Below the pieces are notes generated by a model. That model made no database searches and had not been told where the DNA came from. It worked only from the letters and a program-made list of their open reading frames with translations. Below, piece by piece: positions 53,704 to 62,610 of a stretch of DNA of 64,000 nt. Origin of the DNA: an uncultured Ignatzschineria sp. (GTDB lineage Bacteria > Pseudomonadota > Gammaproteobacteria > Cardiobacteriales > Wohlfahrtiimonadaceae); contig CALZEE010000001.1 in the NCBI GenBank assembly GCA_945639195.1, forward strand, positions 372,001 to 436,000, in the 5' to 3' direction. Positions within the stretch are counted from its first letter, which is position 1. The number at the start of each line of letters is the position of its first letter. The position numbers and the translations under genes are program-made.

Positions 53704-56039
53704 CCTCCGCGTTGATTCTTCTGATGGCTTTTCGCGATAATGGCGCTGCTCTCCGTAAAGATCTCTTTTTTGCCCATAAAGCGAAGGAGCATAAAGATTG
53801 CAAAGAGCGCTATGACTAAGGAGATCAGCCAGACAATCGGGCTATTCCCGCCGATTGAACGCAGTAAGTGGAGCTGGAAGTAACCTGTTGCTAGAATCCA
53901 GCCAATCACAAACGTCCAACTCGCCACAAGAATCGTCCATTTAGTACCGGCTTCGCGGTAAACCGCTCCAAGCGCGGCAACGCAAGGTGTGTAGAGCAGA
54001 ATAAAGATGAGGTAGGCAATAACCGCTGCATCTGAGGTGAAGTAACGTTGAATCTCTGAAACGGTACTATCATCGACATCATTTGCTTCTTGAATTGCGC
54101 CAATATCCCCATCTGCCACTTGCTCGCTGATTCCAAGCGGATCAAGGAGTAATCCCGGAACGCCGGCAAGATTTTCAGGAATGGTTGCAAAGGCTTCTTG
54201 TACTTGCGCCCAGAAATCAAACTCATCATCTTGCTCCGTATTAGAATAGAGCGAGTTTAAGGTCCCGATGACAGATTCTTTGGCAAATATCCCTGTAAAG
54301 ATCCCGACCGTTGCAGGCCAGTTCTCTTGTGTAATCCCCATCGGCTCAAATGCCGGCGTAATGCCTTTACCAATACTGGAAAGAACCGATTTTTCACTAT
54401 CTTGGTTTCCAAATGAACCGTCCGTACCGACGCTATTTAAGATGCCAAGGACGGCAACGACAATGATGATCGCTTTACCGGCTTTATAGATAAAGCTCTT
54501 TAGGCGCTCCCAGGTTGCGAGCATGATGCCTTTAAAAGTTGGGAGATGATATGCCGGAAGCTCCATGATAAAGGGCGTGTTCGGGCCTTTCAAAATTGAG
54601 AATTTAAGCGCAAGACCGGTGAGGATCGCAACAACAATTCCTAAAAGATAGAGGATGTAAACAATGCCGCCCACATTGCCGGGGAAGAAGATCGCGGCAA
54701 AAAGGGCATAAACGGGAAGCCTAGCACCGCAAGACATAAAGGGAATCATCATGATCGACATTAAGCGATCACGTTCGCTCTCAAGCGTTCTTGTGCCCAT
54801 GATTGCCGGGATATTACAACCAAAGCCGACAAGCATCGGAACAAACGCTTTACCGGGAAGCCCAATAGCGCGCATGCCTCTATCTACGACCATCGCGGCT
54901 CTTGCCATATAACCTGAATCTTCCAGTAATGAGAGACACAGGAACATCATAAAGAGGACAGGAATAAATGAGGCAACGGTTTTTATCCCTTCACCAATCC
55001 CGTTGGCAAGGAAGGTTGTGAGCCAATCAGGGGAATGAATGCTAGTTAAGAGCTCGCTTAAGCCGCTCACAAAGATCGCATCAAACAAAATCTCGAAGAA
55101 ATCAATAAATGCCGAACCGACATTGATCGAGATCGCAAACATTAAGAACATGACCATCAAGAAGATCGGAATGCCGGTAAAACGTCCTAGCATCCACGTA
55201 TCAATTTTATGCGTGAGTTTACCGCTCGCAATGCCGGTGGTTTTAATCACGGATTTTGCTAGCGTGTCAATCGCTTCATAACGGCTGCTTGCAAGGGCGA
55301 TATCTAGCTCCCCTTCTGCGAAGTTTGCAATAGCATCTTTAGCATTGTGGATCGCGATCTCATCCTCCGGCGTAAAGCGAGGATCAATATATTCGCCTTT
55401 AATCGCCTCCAGAAGAAACCACGGCGTGATACTTTTTAGAAGACTCTCTGGAGGAAGGGACTTGAGCATCTCTTGCAGGATCTTTGTAATCTCAGGTCCT
55501 TGCGTCGCAAAACTCTCTTCATGATCGAGATAGGGCGCGGGCTCATAAGCGGCAATCATTTTTTTGAGCTCTTCAATCCCTTCATTTTTCCGGGCAGAGA
55601 TAGCCACAACGGGGCAGTGGAGCTTTTCTTGAAGCAACGAGAGATAGATCTCAATCCCTTCTAGTTTCGCTACATCCATCATGTTGAGTGCAATAATCAT
55701 GGGCTGCTTAAGATCAAGCAGTTGAAAAGTAAGATAGAGGCTACGTTGTAAGTTGGAGGCATCAAGCACATTAATGATGATGTCTTCTTTAGCATTTAAA
55801 AGATAGTTCCGCACAATTAACTCATCTTGTGAGGTATTGTCCTGACTATTTTCAAAGGAGTAAGTTCCGGGAAGATCGACAACATCAATTGTTTGCCCAT
55901 TCACTGAAAATTGACCGCTCTTTTTATCCACCGTGACGCCGGGCCAGTTAGCTACTTTTTGTTGACTACCTGTTAAGGCATTAAAGAGGGTGGTCTTTCC
56001 ACAGTTAGGATTTCCAAGTAGTGCGATGGTTTTACTCAT
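53691..56039 (-). CDS. feoB: Ferrous iron transport protein FeoB
   Basis: A 782-residue inner-membrane Fe2+ permease with an N-terminal GTPase domain. The G1 P-loop is GNPNCGKTTLFN (about residues 8-19), G3 is DLPGTYSF, G4 NMMD. The Gate segments (GFGCNIPAIMGTRTLE with its conserved Cys, and SCGARLPVYALF) lie within about ten membrane helices. A final cytosolic tail carries GGCCQ, cysteines of possible regulatory interest. Start overlaps feoA stop (ATGA). Confidence 0.97.
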   Translation of the reverse strand: MSKTIALLGNPNCGKTTLFNALTGSQQKVANWPGVTVDKKSGQFSVNGQTIDVVDLPGTYSFENSQDNTSQDELIVRNYLLNAKEDIIINVLDASNLQRSLYLTFQLLDLKQPMIIALNMMDVAKLEGIEIYLSLLQEKLHCPVVAISARKNEGIEELKKMIAAYEPAPYLDHEESFATQGPEITKILQEMLKSLPPESLLKSITPWFLLEAIKGEYIDPRFTPEDEIAIHNAKDAIANFAEGELDIALASSRYEAIDTLAKSVIKTTGIASGKLTHKIDTWMLGRFTGIPIFLMVMFLMFAISINVGSAFIDFFEILFDAIFVSGLSELLTSIHSPDWLTTFLANGIGEGIKTVASFIPVLFMMFLCLSLLEDSGYMARAAMVVDRGMRAIGLPGKAFVPMLVGFGCNIPAIMGTRTLESERDRLMSIMMIPFMSCGARLPVYALFAAIFFPGNVGGIVYILYLLGIVVAILTGLALKFSILKGPNTPFIMELPAYHLPTFKGIMLATWERLKSFIYKAGKAIIIVVAVLGILNSVGTDGSFGNQDSEKSVLSSIGKGITPAFEPMGITQENWPATVGIFTGIFAKESVIGTLNSLYSNTEQDDEFDFWAQVQEAFATIPENLAGVPGLLLDPLGISEQVADGDIGAIQEANDVDDSTVSEIQRYFTSDAAVIAYLIFILLYTPCVAALGAVYREAGTKWTILVASWTFVIGWILATGYFQLHLLRSIGGNSPIVWLISLVIALFAIFMLLRFMGKKEIFTESSAIIAKSHQKNQRGGCCQ

Positions 56040-56332
56040 TTAGCCACTCCTTTGCGTTCAACAATAATGCACGAAGCTTCCGCTTTTCGAAGACAGAGTT
56101 GAAAGCCTCGAATCATAATTTGCATCGGATCTCCGAGCGGCGCGGTGCGAATGATTTGTACCTCACAACCGGGGGTAATCCCCATTGCCAAGAGCTTATT
56201 ACGATAATTCAGTTGCGGGGTATTGAGCTTTTTGATGAGCGCAGTCTCATTTTGAGAGAGCAGATCTAGGGTTAAGGCTGTCATGTTAATGCTCGCTGTA
56301 TAGGCCATCGATTGAAGAGAAGGGCATAGCAT
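56036..56332 (-). CDS. feoA: Ferrous iron transport protein FeoA
   Basis: A small SH3-like cytosolic protein of up to 98 residues needed for FeoB activity. LLAMGITPGCEVQIIRTAPLGDPMQIMIRGFQLCLRK is... the FeoA core. It has in-frame starts at 56332, 56308 and 56284. The last (MTALTLDLLSQ) fits the usual FeoA length of about 75-80, but no ribosome site is decisive. It overlaps feoB by four bases, forming an operon behind a Fur-box promoter. Confidence 0.92.
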   Translation of the reverse strand: MLCPSLQSMAYTASINMTALTLDLLSQNETALIKKLNTPQLNYRNKLLAMGITPGCEVQIIRTAPLGDPMQIMIRGFQLCLRKAEASCIIVERKGVAK

Positions 56333-56363
56333 GACGCCCTACTTTGATAAGTCAGTAAATAGA

Positions 56364-56392
56364 AATATATCTCTATTGAGAGTGATTATCAA
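56364..56392 (-). promoter_or_regulatory. feoABC promoter
   Basis: On the minus strand TTGATA (56387-56392) and TATATT (56364-56369) are exactly 17 bases apart, upstream of feoA. The -35 is embedded in the probable Fur box. Confidence 0.7.
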
Positions 56393-56396
56393 TCAA
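56378..56396 (-). promoter_or_regulatory. Probable Fur box of feoABC
   Basis: The minus-strand 19-mer around TTGATTGATAATCACTCTC shares GATAATCA and flanking bases with the Fur consensus (about 13 of 19). It overlaps the -35, so iron-loaded Fur would block transcription, as expected for feo genes. Confidence 0.65.
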
Positions 56397-56676
56397 TCTA
56401 AAGATATTTCATGATCTATGTCACGTTTTGTAAAGGGTCATAAATTTAAGGGAAGAGCTTAGAAAGACAATGAGACAAATAGGCGGGATTTTTGATGGGA
56501 TAGATCGATCAAGTTGCTTGACACTTATTCTGCTATATTCATTTTCAATAATTTAACGCTGTAATAGATCGTTGAAATAACACGTTAAAATAAGAAATCA
56601 TAAGAAGTTGTAAGCAAAAATATGAGTTGTTCCCTTTTAATATAGGGGAATTGCAGGGTCATTTGGAGAGAGAATC

Positions 56677-57630
56677 GTGATGAAAAAAATAGGAATGTTT
56701 ATTTGTAGTGTATTACTTGTGGCATGTGGGGCTGATGATGCTAGTATTTCGCAAGTTTTTGAGGTAGATAATCCCACCACTGAAGAGATTCAATTAGCGT
56801 TAGATGATGTTCATTATGAGATTCCTTCGCAATCAAGTGTCAGTGTTAGTTTACCCGCAGGCCGACATACGCTTACCTATCAAGGAGATACCATCTCTTT
56901 TGTTGTCAATCCTAAAGACCAGCCTGCAGTCATTAATCCTACTTTGACGCCTTACGTTCTCTATAGTCAAATCTATCAAGATGACTCGGGAAAGGATCAA
57001 TGGGAAGAGATTGCAGTAAATCAAGCGTTAACAGAGTATGTGCTTGAAGATGGTGAGATTGTTCATTTGCCTTGGAAGTATACAGCGGGAGAGCTCTTCT
57101 TTAATCGCTATGATTTTAATTGGCATTATGGGATTAATGATCCATTGCCGGAAGTTTATTGGGACCATTCAGATTATGATTACATCGATACGCTTGGACG
57201 TGTAAAGCTCTTTAGATTAGCGGATTTTTATGACTATTTAGAAACAGAGAATGTTGCTGATCTGCCTGAGTCACTTTTACCCGAAAAGATATATACGCGA
57301 TTATCGGAACTTGAAACTCCGGATTTTAACGCCGTAATTGGCACGCCGCTTTGCCCTGAGGTGGCAGAAGATCTTAAAATTAAGATTAATGAGTATCAAG
57401 CAATGACTCAAAACAGCGATCCCAAACAGCATCAAGCGCTTATGAATCCTTATTCTATGGGATATTATAGTGTTCATACAGATCTCTTCTCGCAAGAAAC
57501 ATATGATACTTGCAAGGTACTTGAGGGTGGGCAACATTTTGGGGCAGAGTCTGGGCTTTGGTCGATTCGTAAGCGTGTTTATGAATTTATTGCATCACAG
57601 CAAAAAAGTAGTGCCTTTTTAGTAAAATAA
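56677..57630 (+). CDS. Lipoprotein of unknown function
   Basis: A 317-residue protein with two Met at the start, a signal of about 16 residues and lipobox LVAC (Cys17). The mature part opens with a short beta-rich domain (residues 25-100: FEVDNPTTEEIQLALDD, LPAGRHTLTYQ) resembling small carboxypeptidase-regulatory-like folds. It continues with an acidic, Tyr/Trp/Asp-rich region (DHSDYDYIDTLG) and ends basic. No family was recognised. Only a weak ribosome site (GAGAGAATC) is seen. Alone between feo and guaA. Confidence 0.7.
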   Translation: MMKKIGMFICSVLLVACGADDASISQVFEVDNPTTEEIQLALDDVHYEIPSQSSVSVSLPAGRHTLTYQGDTISFVVNPKDQPAVINPTLTPYVLYSQIYQDDSGKDQWEEIAVNQALTEYVLEDGEIVHLPWKYTAGELFFNRYDFNWHYGINDPLPEVYWDHSDYDYIDTLGRVKLFRLADFYDYLETENVADLPESLLPEKIYTRLSELETPDFNAVIGTPLCPEVAEDLKIKINEYQAMTQNSDPKQHQALMNPYSMGYYSVHTDLFSQETYDTCKVLEGGQHFGAESGLWSIRKRVYEFIASQQKSSAFLVK

Positions 57631-57791
57631 TCATGCGTTGATATTCTTCGTGATCGATTGATTTTTAAAAAATAAATGAAGCAGTAAGATAATGGGCTAA
57701 CTCATTTAATTTTCTTTTAAATCATCAAAGTTCGATGAGTTTAGATATAATAAGGACAGTATTTGTAAACCATGCTTGTAAGGAGCAATTG

Positions 57792-59321
57792 ATGGAAAAG
57801 ATCATCGTTTTAGATTATGGCAGTCAGTATAACCAACTCATTACGCGACGTATTCGCGAGATTGGGGTCTTTTCGGAATTGATCTCCCATAAAATTACTG
57901 CCGCAGAAGTGAAAGAGATGGCGCCTGCCGGAATCATCCTTTCAGGTGGACCCAATAGCGTCTATGCAGATAATGCCTTCACCATTGATCCTGAGATCTT
58001 TGAGCTAGGGATTCCTATTTTAGGAATCTGCTATGGAATGCAGTTAATGACGCATATGCTTGGTGGTAAAGTAGAAAAAGCCGCTAATCGTGAATATGGC
58101 TTAGCATTTATTCATGTGAAGCTTCGTAAAACGGTTATCTTTGATGGGTTGCCAGAAGCACAAGCTGTCTGGATGAGCCATGGGGATCTCGTTACAGAAG
58201 TGCCTAAGGGCTTTAAAGTTACTTCTTATAGCAGTGATTGTCCAATTGCGAGTATGGAGTGTAAAGAGAAGAATTTCTATGGCGTTCAGTTCCATCCTGA
58301 AGTACAGCATTCAGCCTTTGGAATGGATCTTTTGAAAAACTTCGCGCATCATATTTGTGGTTGCCCAGAAACATGGCATATGGATTACTTCATTCAACAA
58401 GAGATTGACAAAGTTCGCGCGCTTGTGGGCGATAAAAAAGTGCTCTTAGCACTTTCTGGTGGCGTTGATTCAAGTGTTGTGGGAGTGCTTCTTCAAAAAG
58501 CGATTGGCGATCAGCTCACTTGTATTTTCGTTGACCATGGCTTACTTCGTAAGGGCGAAGGCGATCAAGTGATGGATAGCTTAGCCGGAAAATTTGGGCT
58601 GAATATTATTCGTGTGAACGCGAAAGATCGTTTCTTATCAAAACTCGCAGGTGTATCTGATCCTGAAGAAAAACGTAAAATCATCGGGAATGAGTTTATC
58701 TATCTTTTTGATGATGAAGCACGCAAGCTTGAAGGCGTTGAATTCTTAGCGCAAGGAACACTTTATACCGACATTATTGAGAGTGGTACAGATACTGCAG
58801 AGACGATTAAATCTCACCACAACGTGGGCGGATTGCCGGAAGATATGCAGTTTAAATTGATCGAGCCGATCAATACACTCTTTAAAGATGAGGTGAGAGC
58901 GCTTGGGATTGAGCTTGGCATGCCACATGAACTTGTATGGCGACAGCCTTTCCCAGGACCTGGTTTAGGGATCCGTATTTTAGGGGAAGTAACTGAAGAG
59001 AAGCTTGAGATCGTGCGTGAAAGCGATGCGATTTTACGTGAAGAAATTCAGATTGCCGGATTAGAAAATGATATCTGGCAATATTTTACAGTCTTAACCG
59101 GCTTGCGTAGTGTTGGTGTTATGGGTGATACTCGTACTTATGATTACACGATTGCAATTCGTGCGATTACCTCAATTGATGGAATGACTGCAGACTTTGC
59201 GCGTATTCCATGGGATGTTTTACAGAAAGTATCTGTAAGAATGGTCAATGAAGTAAAACACATTAATCGCGTGGTTTACGATATTACAAGTAAACCCCCT
59301 GCAACTGTAGAATGGGAGTAA
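57792..59321 (+). CDS. guaA: GMP synthase (glutamine-hydrolysing)
   Basis: It converts XMP to GMP using glutamine amide nitrogen. The class I GATase domain has [10 protein letters not shown], the nucleophile Cys80 in GICYGMQ and the His/Glu of FHPEV. The PP-loop domain has [12 protein letters not shown], and the C-terminal dimer part ends [15 protein letters not shown] lies six bases before ATG 57792, so that start is preferred over 57735, whose ATG overlaps a likely -10. The sequence ([37 protein letters not shown]) resembles Bacillota enzymes more than E. coli GuaA. guaB is not adjacent. Confidence 0.96.
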   Translation: MEKIIVLDYGSQYNQLITRRIREIGVFSELISHKITAAEVKEMAPAGIILSGGPNSVYADNAFTIDPEIFELGIPILGICYGMQLMTHMLGGKVEKAANREYGLAFIHVKLRKTVIFDGLPEAQAVWMSHGDLVTEVPKGFKVTSYSSDCPIASMECKEKNFYGVQFHPEVQHSAFGMDLLKNFAHHICGCPETWHMDYFIQQEIDKVRALVGDKKVLLALSGGVDSSVVGVLLQKAIGDQLTCIFVDHGLLRKGEGDQVMDSLAGKFGLNIIRVNAKDRFLSKLAGVSDPEEKRKIIGNEFIYLFDDEARKLEGVEFLAQGTLYTDIIESGTDTAETIKSHHNVGGLPEDMQFKLIEPINTLFKDEVRALGIELGMPHELVWRQPFPGPGLGIRILGEVTEEKLEIVRESDAILREEIQIAGLENDIWQYFTVLTGLRSVGVMGDTRTYDYTIAIRAITSIDGMTADFARIPWDVLQKVSVRMVNEVKHINRVVYDITSKPPATVEWE

Positions 59322-59397
59322 TAATATGGATGATGAAGAGTAGTTTTTTTCAGTAATTCCGCTAAGCCTTTAGGGTTAGCGATGAAACCAATAGCAA

Positions 59398-59432
59398 TAA
59401 AAAGAGAATCCTGATGGGGTTCTCTTTTTTTA
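59398..59432. terminator. Bidirectional terminator after guaA
   Basis: AAAAAGAGAATCC, loop TGAT, GGGGTTCTCTTTTT; T-runs on both strands, serving guaA and the convergent membrane-protein gene. Confidence 0.88.
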
Positions 59433-59468
59433 TGCGAGATATTTATGCTCGGTATTTATGGCTCAGGT

Positions 59469-60605
59469 TCACTGTATAAGATTTAGATCATCTTTCACGG
59501 GGCGAGATTTTGATTGTATGAATGGTAATCGAATAGCGGCAAGGAGCGAGCAGAGCGCAATGGTGATGAAGAGACAGAGCCACATTTTGGGGATATCAAA
59601 ACCCAGTAAAGAAGCCCCAATAAAGCTTATAAGTGAGGGGATCAGAGCATAGAGATACGTGATAATAAGATATTGTGCAAACTTGAATATAACCGTGATT
59701 TTGGCCATAAGAAGTAGGAATGGCAGAATCACGATGAAGATGAAAATATAGTAAGAAAAAGCGTAGATGGCAATCTCTTGGGGAATAAACGAGAGCCATT
59801 CAGCGATAGTTAATAGCCCTTGAATATTGATATTAAAAGGTGTTTCTAAATAGGGAAGGGATAGCAATAGCCTGCTTCCTATAATCTCATAATCACAATA
59901 GGCGGTGATGAGGAGCGCGAGCAGTGGGAAGGTTAAGGTCAGCAGAAAGATTCTTAGGAGCCAAAAGAGTTTTCGATCGCTCTGAACATCTTTGTAATAG
60001 CGCGCGGAAAGGGTTTTGCTTTCAGGGTCTTGAGTGATGATACGTCGGCTCCCTTGAATATCTGCAAAGCCGATAAGAATGACCTCTTGTTCTAGATCCC
60101 AGCTCTTCTCTGTGTAGCGGATGTTGTGAAGCGTATCTTCTTTCTCCATTACATCGTGAGAGCGTAATTTGAGATGAGTGATATCGACCTCTATTTTCCC
60201 TGTTTGATCCTGAATATAGAGTGTCTCCGCCCATCTTTCTGAGGTGAGGAGATCTTCATAAATCGGAATTTGCTGACCCTTTTTAGTAAGGCGATGACCG
60301 GCAACTTTTTGGGCATGGTAGCGAGAATAGAGGCTCTTTTTTTGCGATAGAATTGTGGTTATGGGGGTATTTGTCGCGAACTTCCCTTTGATCTCTACAA
60401 GGCCAGTTTTAAGGGTTTGAATATCACTCGTTTGAAGTTGCCTCTCCTGTTGATTAAAGGATCGTGCTTCTTTTGATGCACTCATGATGATCAGGATCAA
60501 TCCGCCGAGGAGTAGGATGATAAATAACAATATAAAAAGATTGGGGCGCGTTGATAGGAGTAATAAGAAGGTTCCCCAAATAAGGAGAGGAATAAGTTTT
60601 TTCAT
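59469..60605 (-). CDS. Membrane protein resembling GIDE/MUL1-type BAM-domain proteins
   Basis: A 378-residue protein with two N-terminal hydrophobic segments (residues 5-42), a soluble domain (about 58-215) and four or more hydrophobic segments to the end. The soluble part begins TGLVEIKGKFATNTPITTIL, has SLYSRYHAQKV where family members have CVYYR, and continues LYIQDQTGKIEVDITH, EVILIGFADIQG. This order matches the prokaryotic GIDE (E3-ligase-like, no RING here) domain, whose role in bacteria is unknown. No RING cysteines are present. Family call is by pattern only. Confidence 0.6.
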   Translation of the reverse strand: MKKLIPLLIWGTFLLLLSTRPNLFILLFIILLLGGLILIIMSASKEARSFNQQERQLQTSDIQTLKTGLVEIKGKFATNTPITTILSQKKSLYSRYHAQKVAGHRLTKKGQQIPIYEDLLTSERWAETLYIQDQTGKIEVDITHLKLRSHDVMEKEDTLHNIRYTEKSWDLEQEVILIGFADIQGSRRIITQDPESKTLSARYYKDVQSDRKLFWLLRIFLLTLTFPLLALLITAYCDYEIIGSRLLLSLPYLETPFNINIQGLLTIAEWLSFIPQEIAIYAFSYYIFIFIVILPFLLLMAKITVIFKFAQYLIITYLYALIPSLISFIGASLLGFDIPKMWLCLFITIALCSLLAAIRLPFIQSKSRPVKDDLNLIQ

Positions 60606-60753
60606 AGATGCTCTCTGAGGGGGTGAGTAAACGATTTGTGGATAGTGAGATATTTGATATTGCGGATAACTACCTGATAGTTTTAGAGGTTATTATTATA
60701 GGTTAAAATTATGATAAATTTTTAATATCAGTGTGTTATGTGATTTTAGGCAA

Positions 60754-60787
60754 TAAAAAAGAGCGCTTTCTGAAGAGAGCGCTCTTT
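60754..60787 (-). terminator. Terminator after the AGCS symporter gene
   Basis: On the minus strand AAAGAGCGCT...AGCGCTCTTT with inner pairs, followed by TTTTTT. Confidence 0.9.
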
Positions 60788-60848
60788 GGGAATCAATATT
60801 CATGAAATATGTTAATGATGAATCATAGGGAAAATCTGATGATATAAA

Positions 60849-62249
60849 TTATTGCTCTTCACCCCAGCACTCAGTACCTTTAAGGCCTTTGATGTCTTTT
60901 GCTTTAAATACGGGATTTTTACCTGCCTTGAGTTGTTTGTAGTAGTCATTAGCCACTTTAAAGGCAATATTCCCAAGAATCGCAATTACAACAAGGTTGA
61001 TGATTGCCATAAGCCCCATGAAGAGATCGGCAAGATCCCAAACAATATCCATACTCATGATGGCCCCAAACATCACCATCGCAAGAACGATAAGGCGGTA
61101 GAAGAGTAGAGCAGCTGAACTATTTTTGATGAACTCAATATTCGTTTCACCATAGTAATAGTTTCCAATAATTGAGCTAAAGGCAAAGAAGAAGATCGCA
61201 ATAGCGACAAAGTATTGAGCCCATTCGCCCACTTGTAGTGCAAGAGAATGTTGTGTCAGAACCGCGCCCTTAATACCTTCTGGCGCATCTGCGTAAATGC
61301 CGGCAAGGATAATGATAAATGCCGTTGCAGAGCAGACAATAATGGTATCAAAGAACACACCAAGGCTTTGAACTAGACCTTGTTTTGCAGGGTGTGAGAC
61401 GTTTGCAGTTGCGGCCGCATTTGGCACGCTACCCATACCTGCTTCATTAGAGAAGAGCCCGCGACGAGCGCCTTGCATGAGCGCAGCACCAAGACCGCCG
61501 CCCGCAAATTCTTTGAGACCAAAGGCACTATCAATAATGAGCATAAACATTTCAGGAACTTTAGTGATATTGACTGCAACCACATAGAGCGAGAGCCCGA
61601 CATAGAAGAGCGCCATAATGGGGACGCAGTATTGCGTAAAGCTCACAACGCGGCGAACACCCCCAAAAATAATGATCCCGGCAGCAATAACAAGGACTGC
61701 GCCAATGGTAATTGTATCAATCCCAAATACATCGTTAAATGAGTGTGCAATAGTATTTGACTGAACAGAGTTAAAGATAAAACCAAAGGTGATAGTGAGT
61801 AAGATTGCAAAGATCACCCCAAGCTTTTTCCAGCCTAACGCACGTTTCATGTAATAAGCTGGGCCACCCCGGAAGTCTTGACCATCTTTTACTTTATAGA
61901 CCTGCGCAAGTGTACTTTCAATAAAGGCTGTCGACATCCCGATGAGTGCAATCACCCACATCCAAAAGACAGCGCCAGGACCACCGATCGCAATAGCAAT
62001 TGCTACACCAGCAATATTTCCCGTACCGACGCGACTTGCTGCACTGATGGTAAAGGCTTGGAAGGCTGAAACACCTTTATCTCCGGTATTTTTTTCGACG
62101 GTGAGTCTGAACATCTCTTTGAAGAGGCGGACTTGAATGAACTTCGTTCTGACGGTGAAGTAGACGCCGAGAATGAGGAGGGCGGCGATGAGGATATAGG
62201 TCCAGATAAAACTACTGAGTGGGCCTACTAGCCAGTTGATAAAGCTCAT
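60849..62249 (-). CDS. AGCS family sodium:alanine/glycine symporter
   Basis: A 466-residue permease of about 11 helices. AASRVGTGNIAGVAIAI is the glycine-rich AGCS signature, followed by AFIESTLAQVYK, GGPAYYMKRALG, LMQGARRGLFSNEAGMGSVPNAAA and YYYGETNIEFI. It would import alanine or glycine with sodium. Length is like E. coli DagA/YaaJ and B. subtilis AlsT. GGAGAA lies before the ATG. It ends at its own terminator. The exact substrate is inferred only. Confidence 0.94.
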   Translation of the reverse strand: MSFINWLVGPLSSFIWTYILIAALLILGVYFTVRTKFIQVRLFKEMFRLTVEKNTGDKGVSAFQAFTISAASRVGTGNIAGVAIAIAIGGPGAVFWMWVIALIGMSTAFIESTLAQVYKVKDGQDFRGGPAYYMKRALGWKKLGVIFAILLTITFGFIFNSVQSNTIAHSFNDVFGIDTITIGAVLVIAAGIIIFGGVRRVVSFTQYCVPIMALFYVGLSLYVVAVNITKVPEMFMLIIDSAFGLKEFAGGGLGAALMQGARRGLFSNEAGMGSVPNAAATANVSHPAKQGLVQSLGVFFDTIIVCSATAFIIILAGIYADAPEGIKGAVLTQHSLALQVGEWAQYFVAIAIFFFAFSSIIGNYYYGETNIEFIKNSSAALLFYRLIVLAMVMFGAIMSMDIVWDLADLFMGLMAIINLVVIAILGNIAFKVANDYYKQLKAGKNPVFKAKDIKGLKGTECWGEEQ

Positions 62250-62520
62250 GGGTTCTCCTTGGTTGTGGGGTTACAAAATCACGGCAAAAGACTCTATAGA
62301 ATAATATTTTGCTTATTAAAAATCTATAAAATAGTGCGGTAATTGCTTTGCTATTTTTGTTTCACATTGATTTTATTCGCTATTTTTTTAGCGGAATCAT
62401 TATTTTTTTATATGCTTATAGCGGATGCTTATATAAATCAATAGGTTGTTGCTTTTGGGTACATAAACCCATCAAATCCTTTGGTATAGCTAGGATTTAA
62501 GATTAGATTAGCGCGGACAT
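62250..62520. other. Gap upstream of the symporter gene
   Basis: Very AT-rich, about 270 bases. A CGCTA-T6-TAGCG hairpin lies at 62378-62393. The symporter promoter should be here on the minus strand, but several AT-rich matches make it impossible to choose one. No gene was recognised. Confidence 0.5.
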
Positions 62521-62559
62521 AAAAAAAGAGCAACCCTATTGGTGATAGGATTGCTCTTT
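62521..62559 (-). terminator. Terminator after valS
   Basis: On the minus strand AAGAGCAATCCTAT...ATAGGGTTGCTCTT, followed by a T-run of seven; one G-U pair. Confidence 0.9.
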
Positions 62560-62610
62560 CATCAAGTGAGTTTAATCGAATGAGATCAAACTTTTATGAT
62601 CCAACCGTTT

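Larger units (their letters stand above)
56333..56676. other. Divergent gap between feoA and the lipoprotein gene
   Basis: About 340 bases. The left part holds the feo promoter and Fur box (56364-56396, minus strand). The right part must hold the lipoprotein promoter; TTGACA-like and TATATT elements near 56515-56540 are only ten bases apart, so they do not make one promoter. No gene was recognised. Confidence 0.5.

Noticed and set aside
57631..57791. Possible purine riboswitch before the Bacillota-like guaA
   Set aside because: The gap lacks the conserved three-way-junction core sequences of purine aptamers and has no terminator hairpin.
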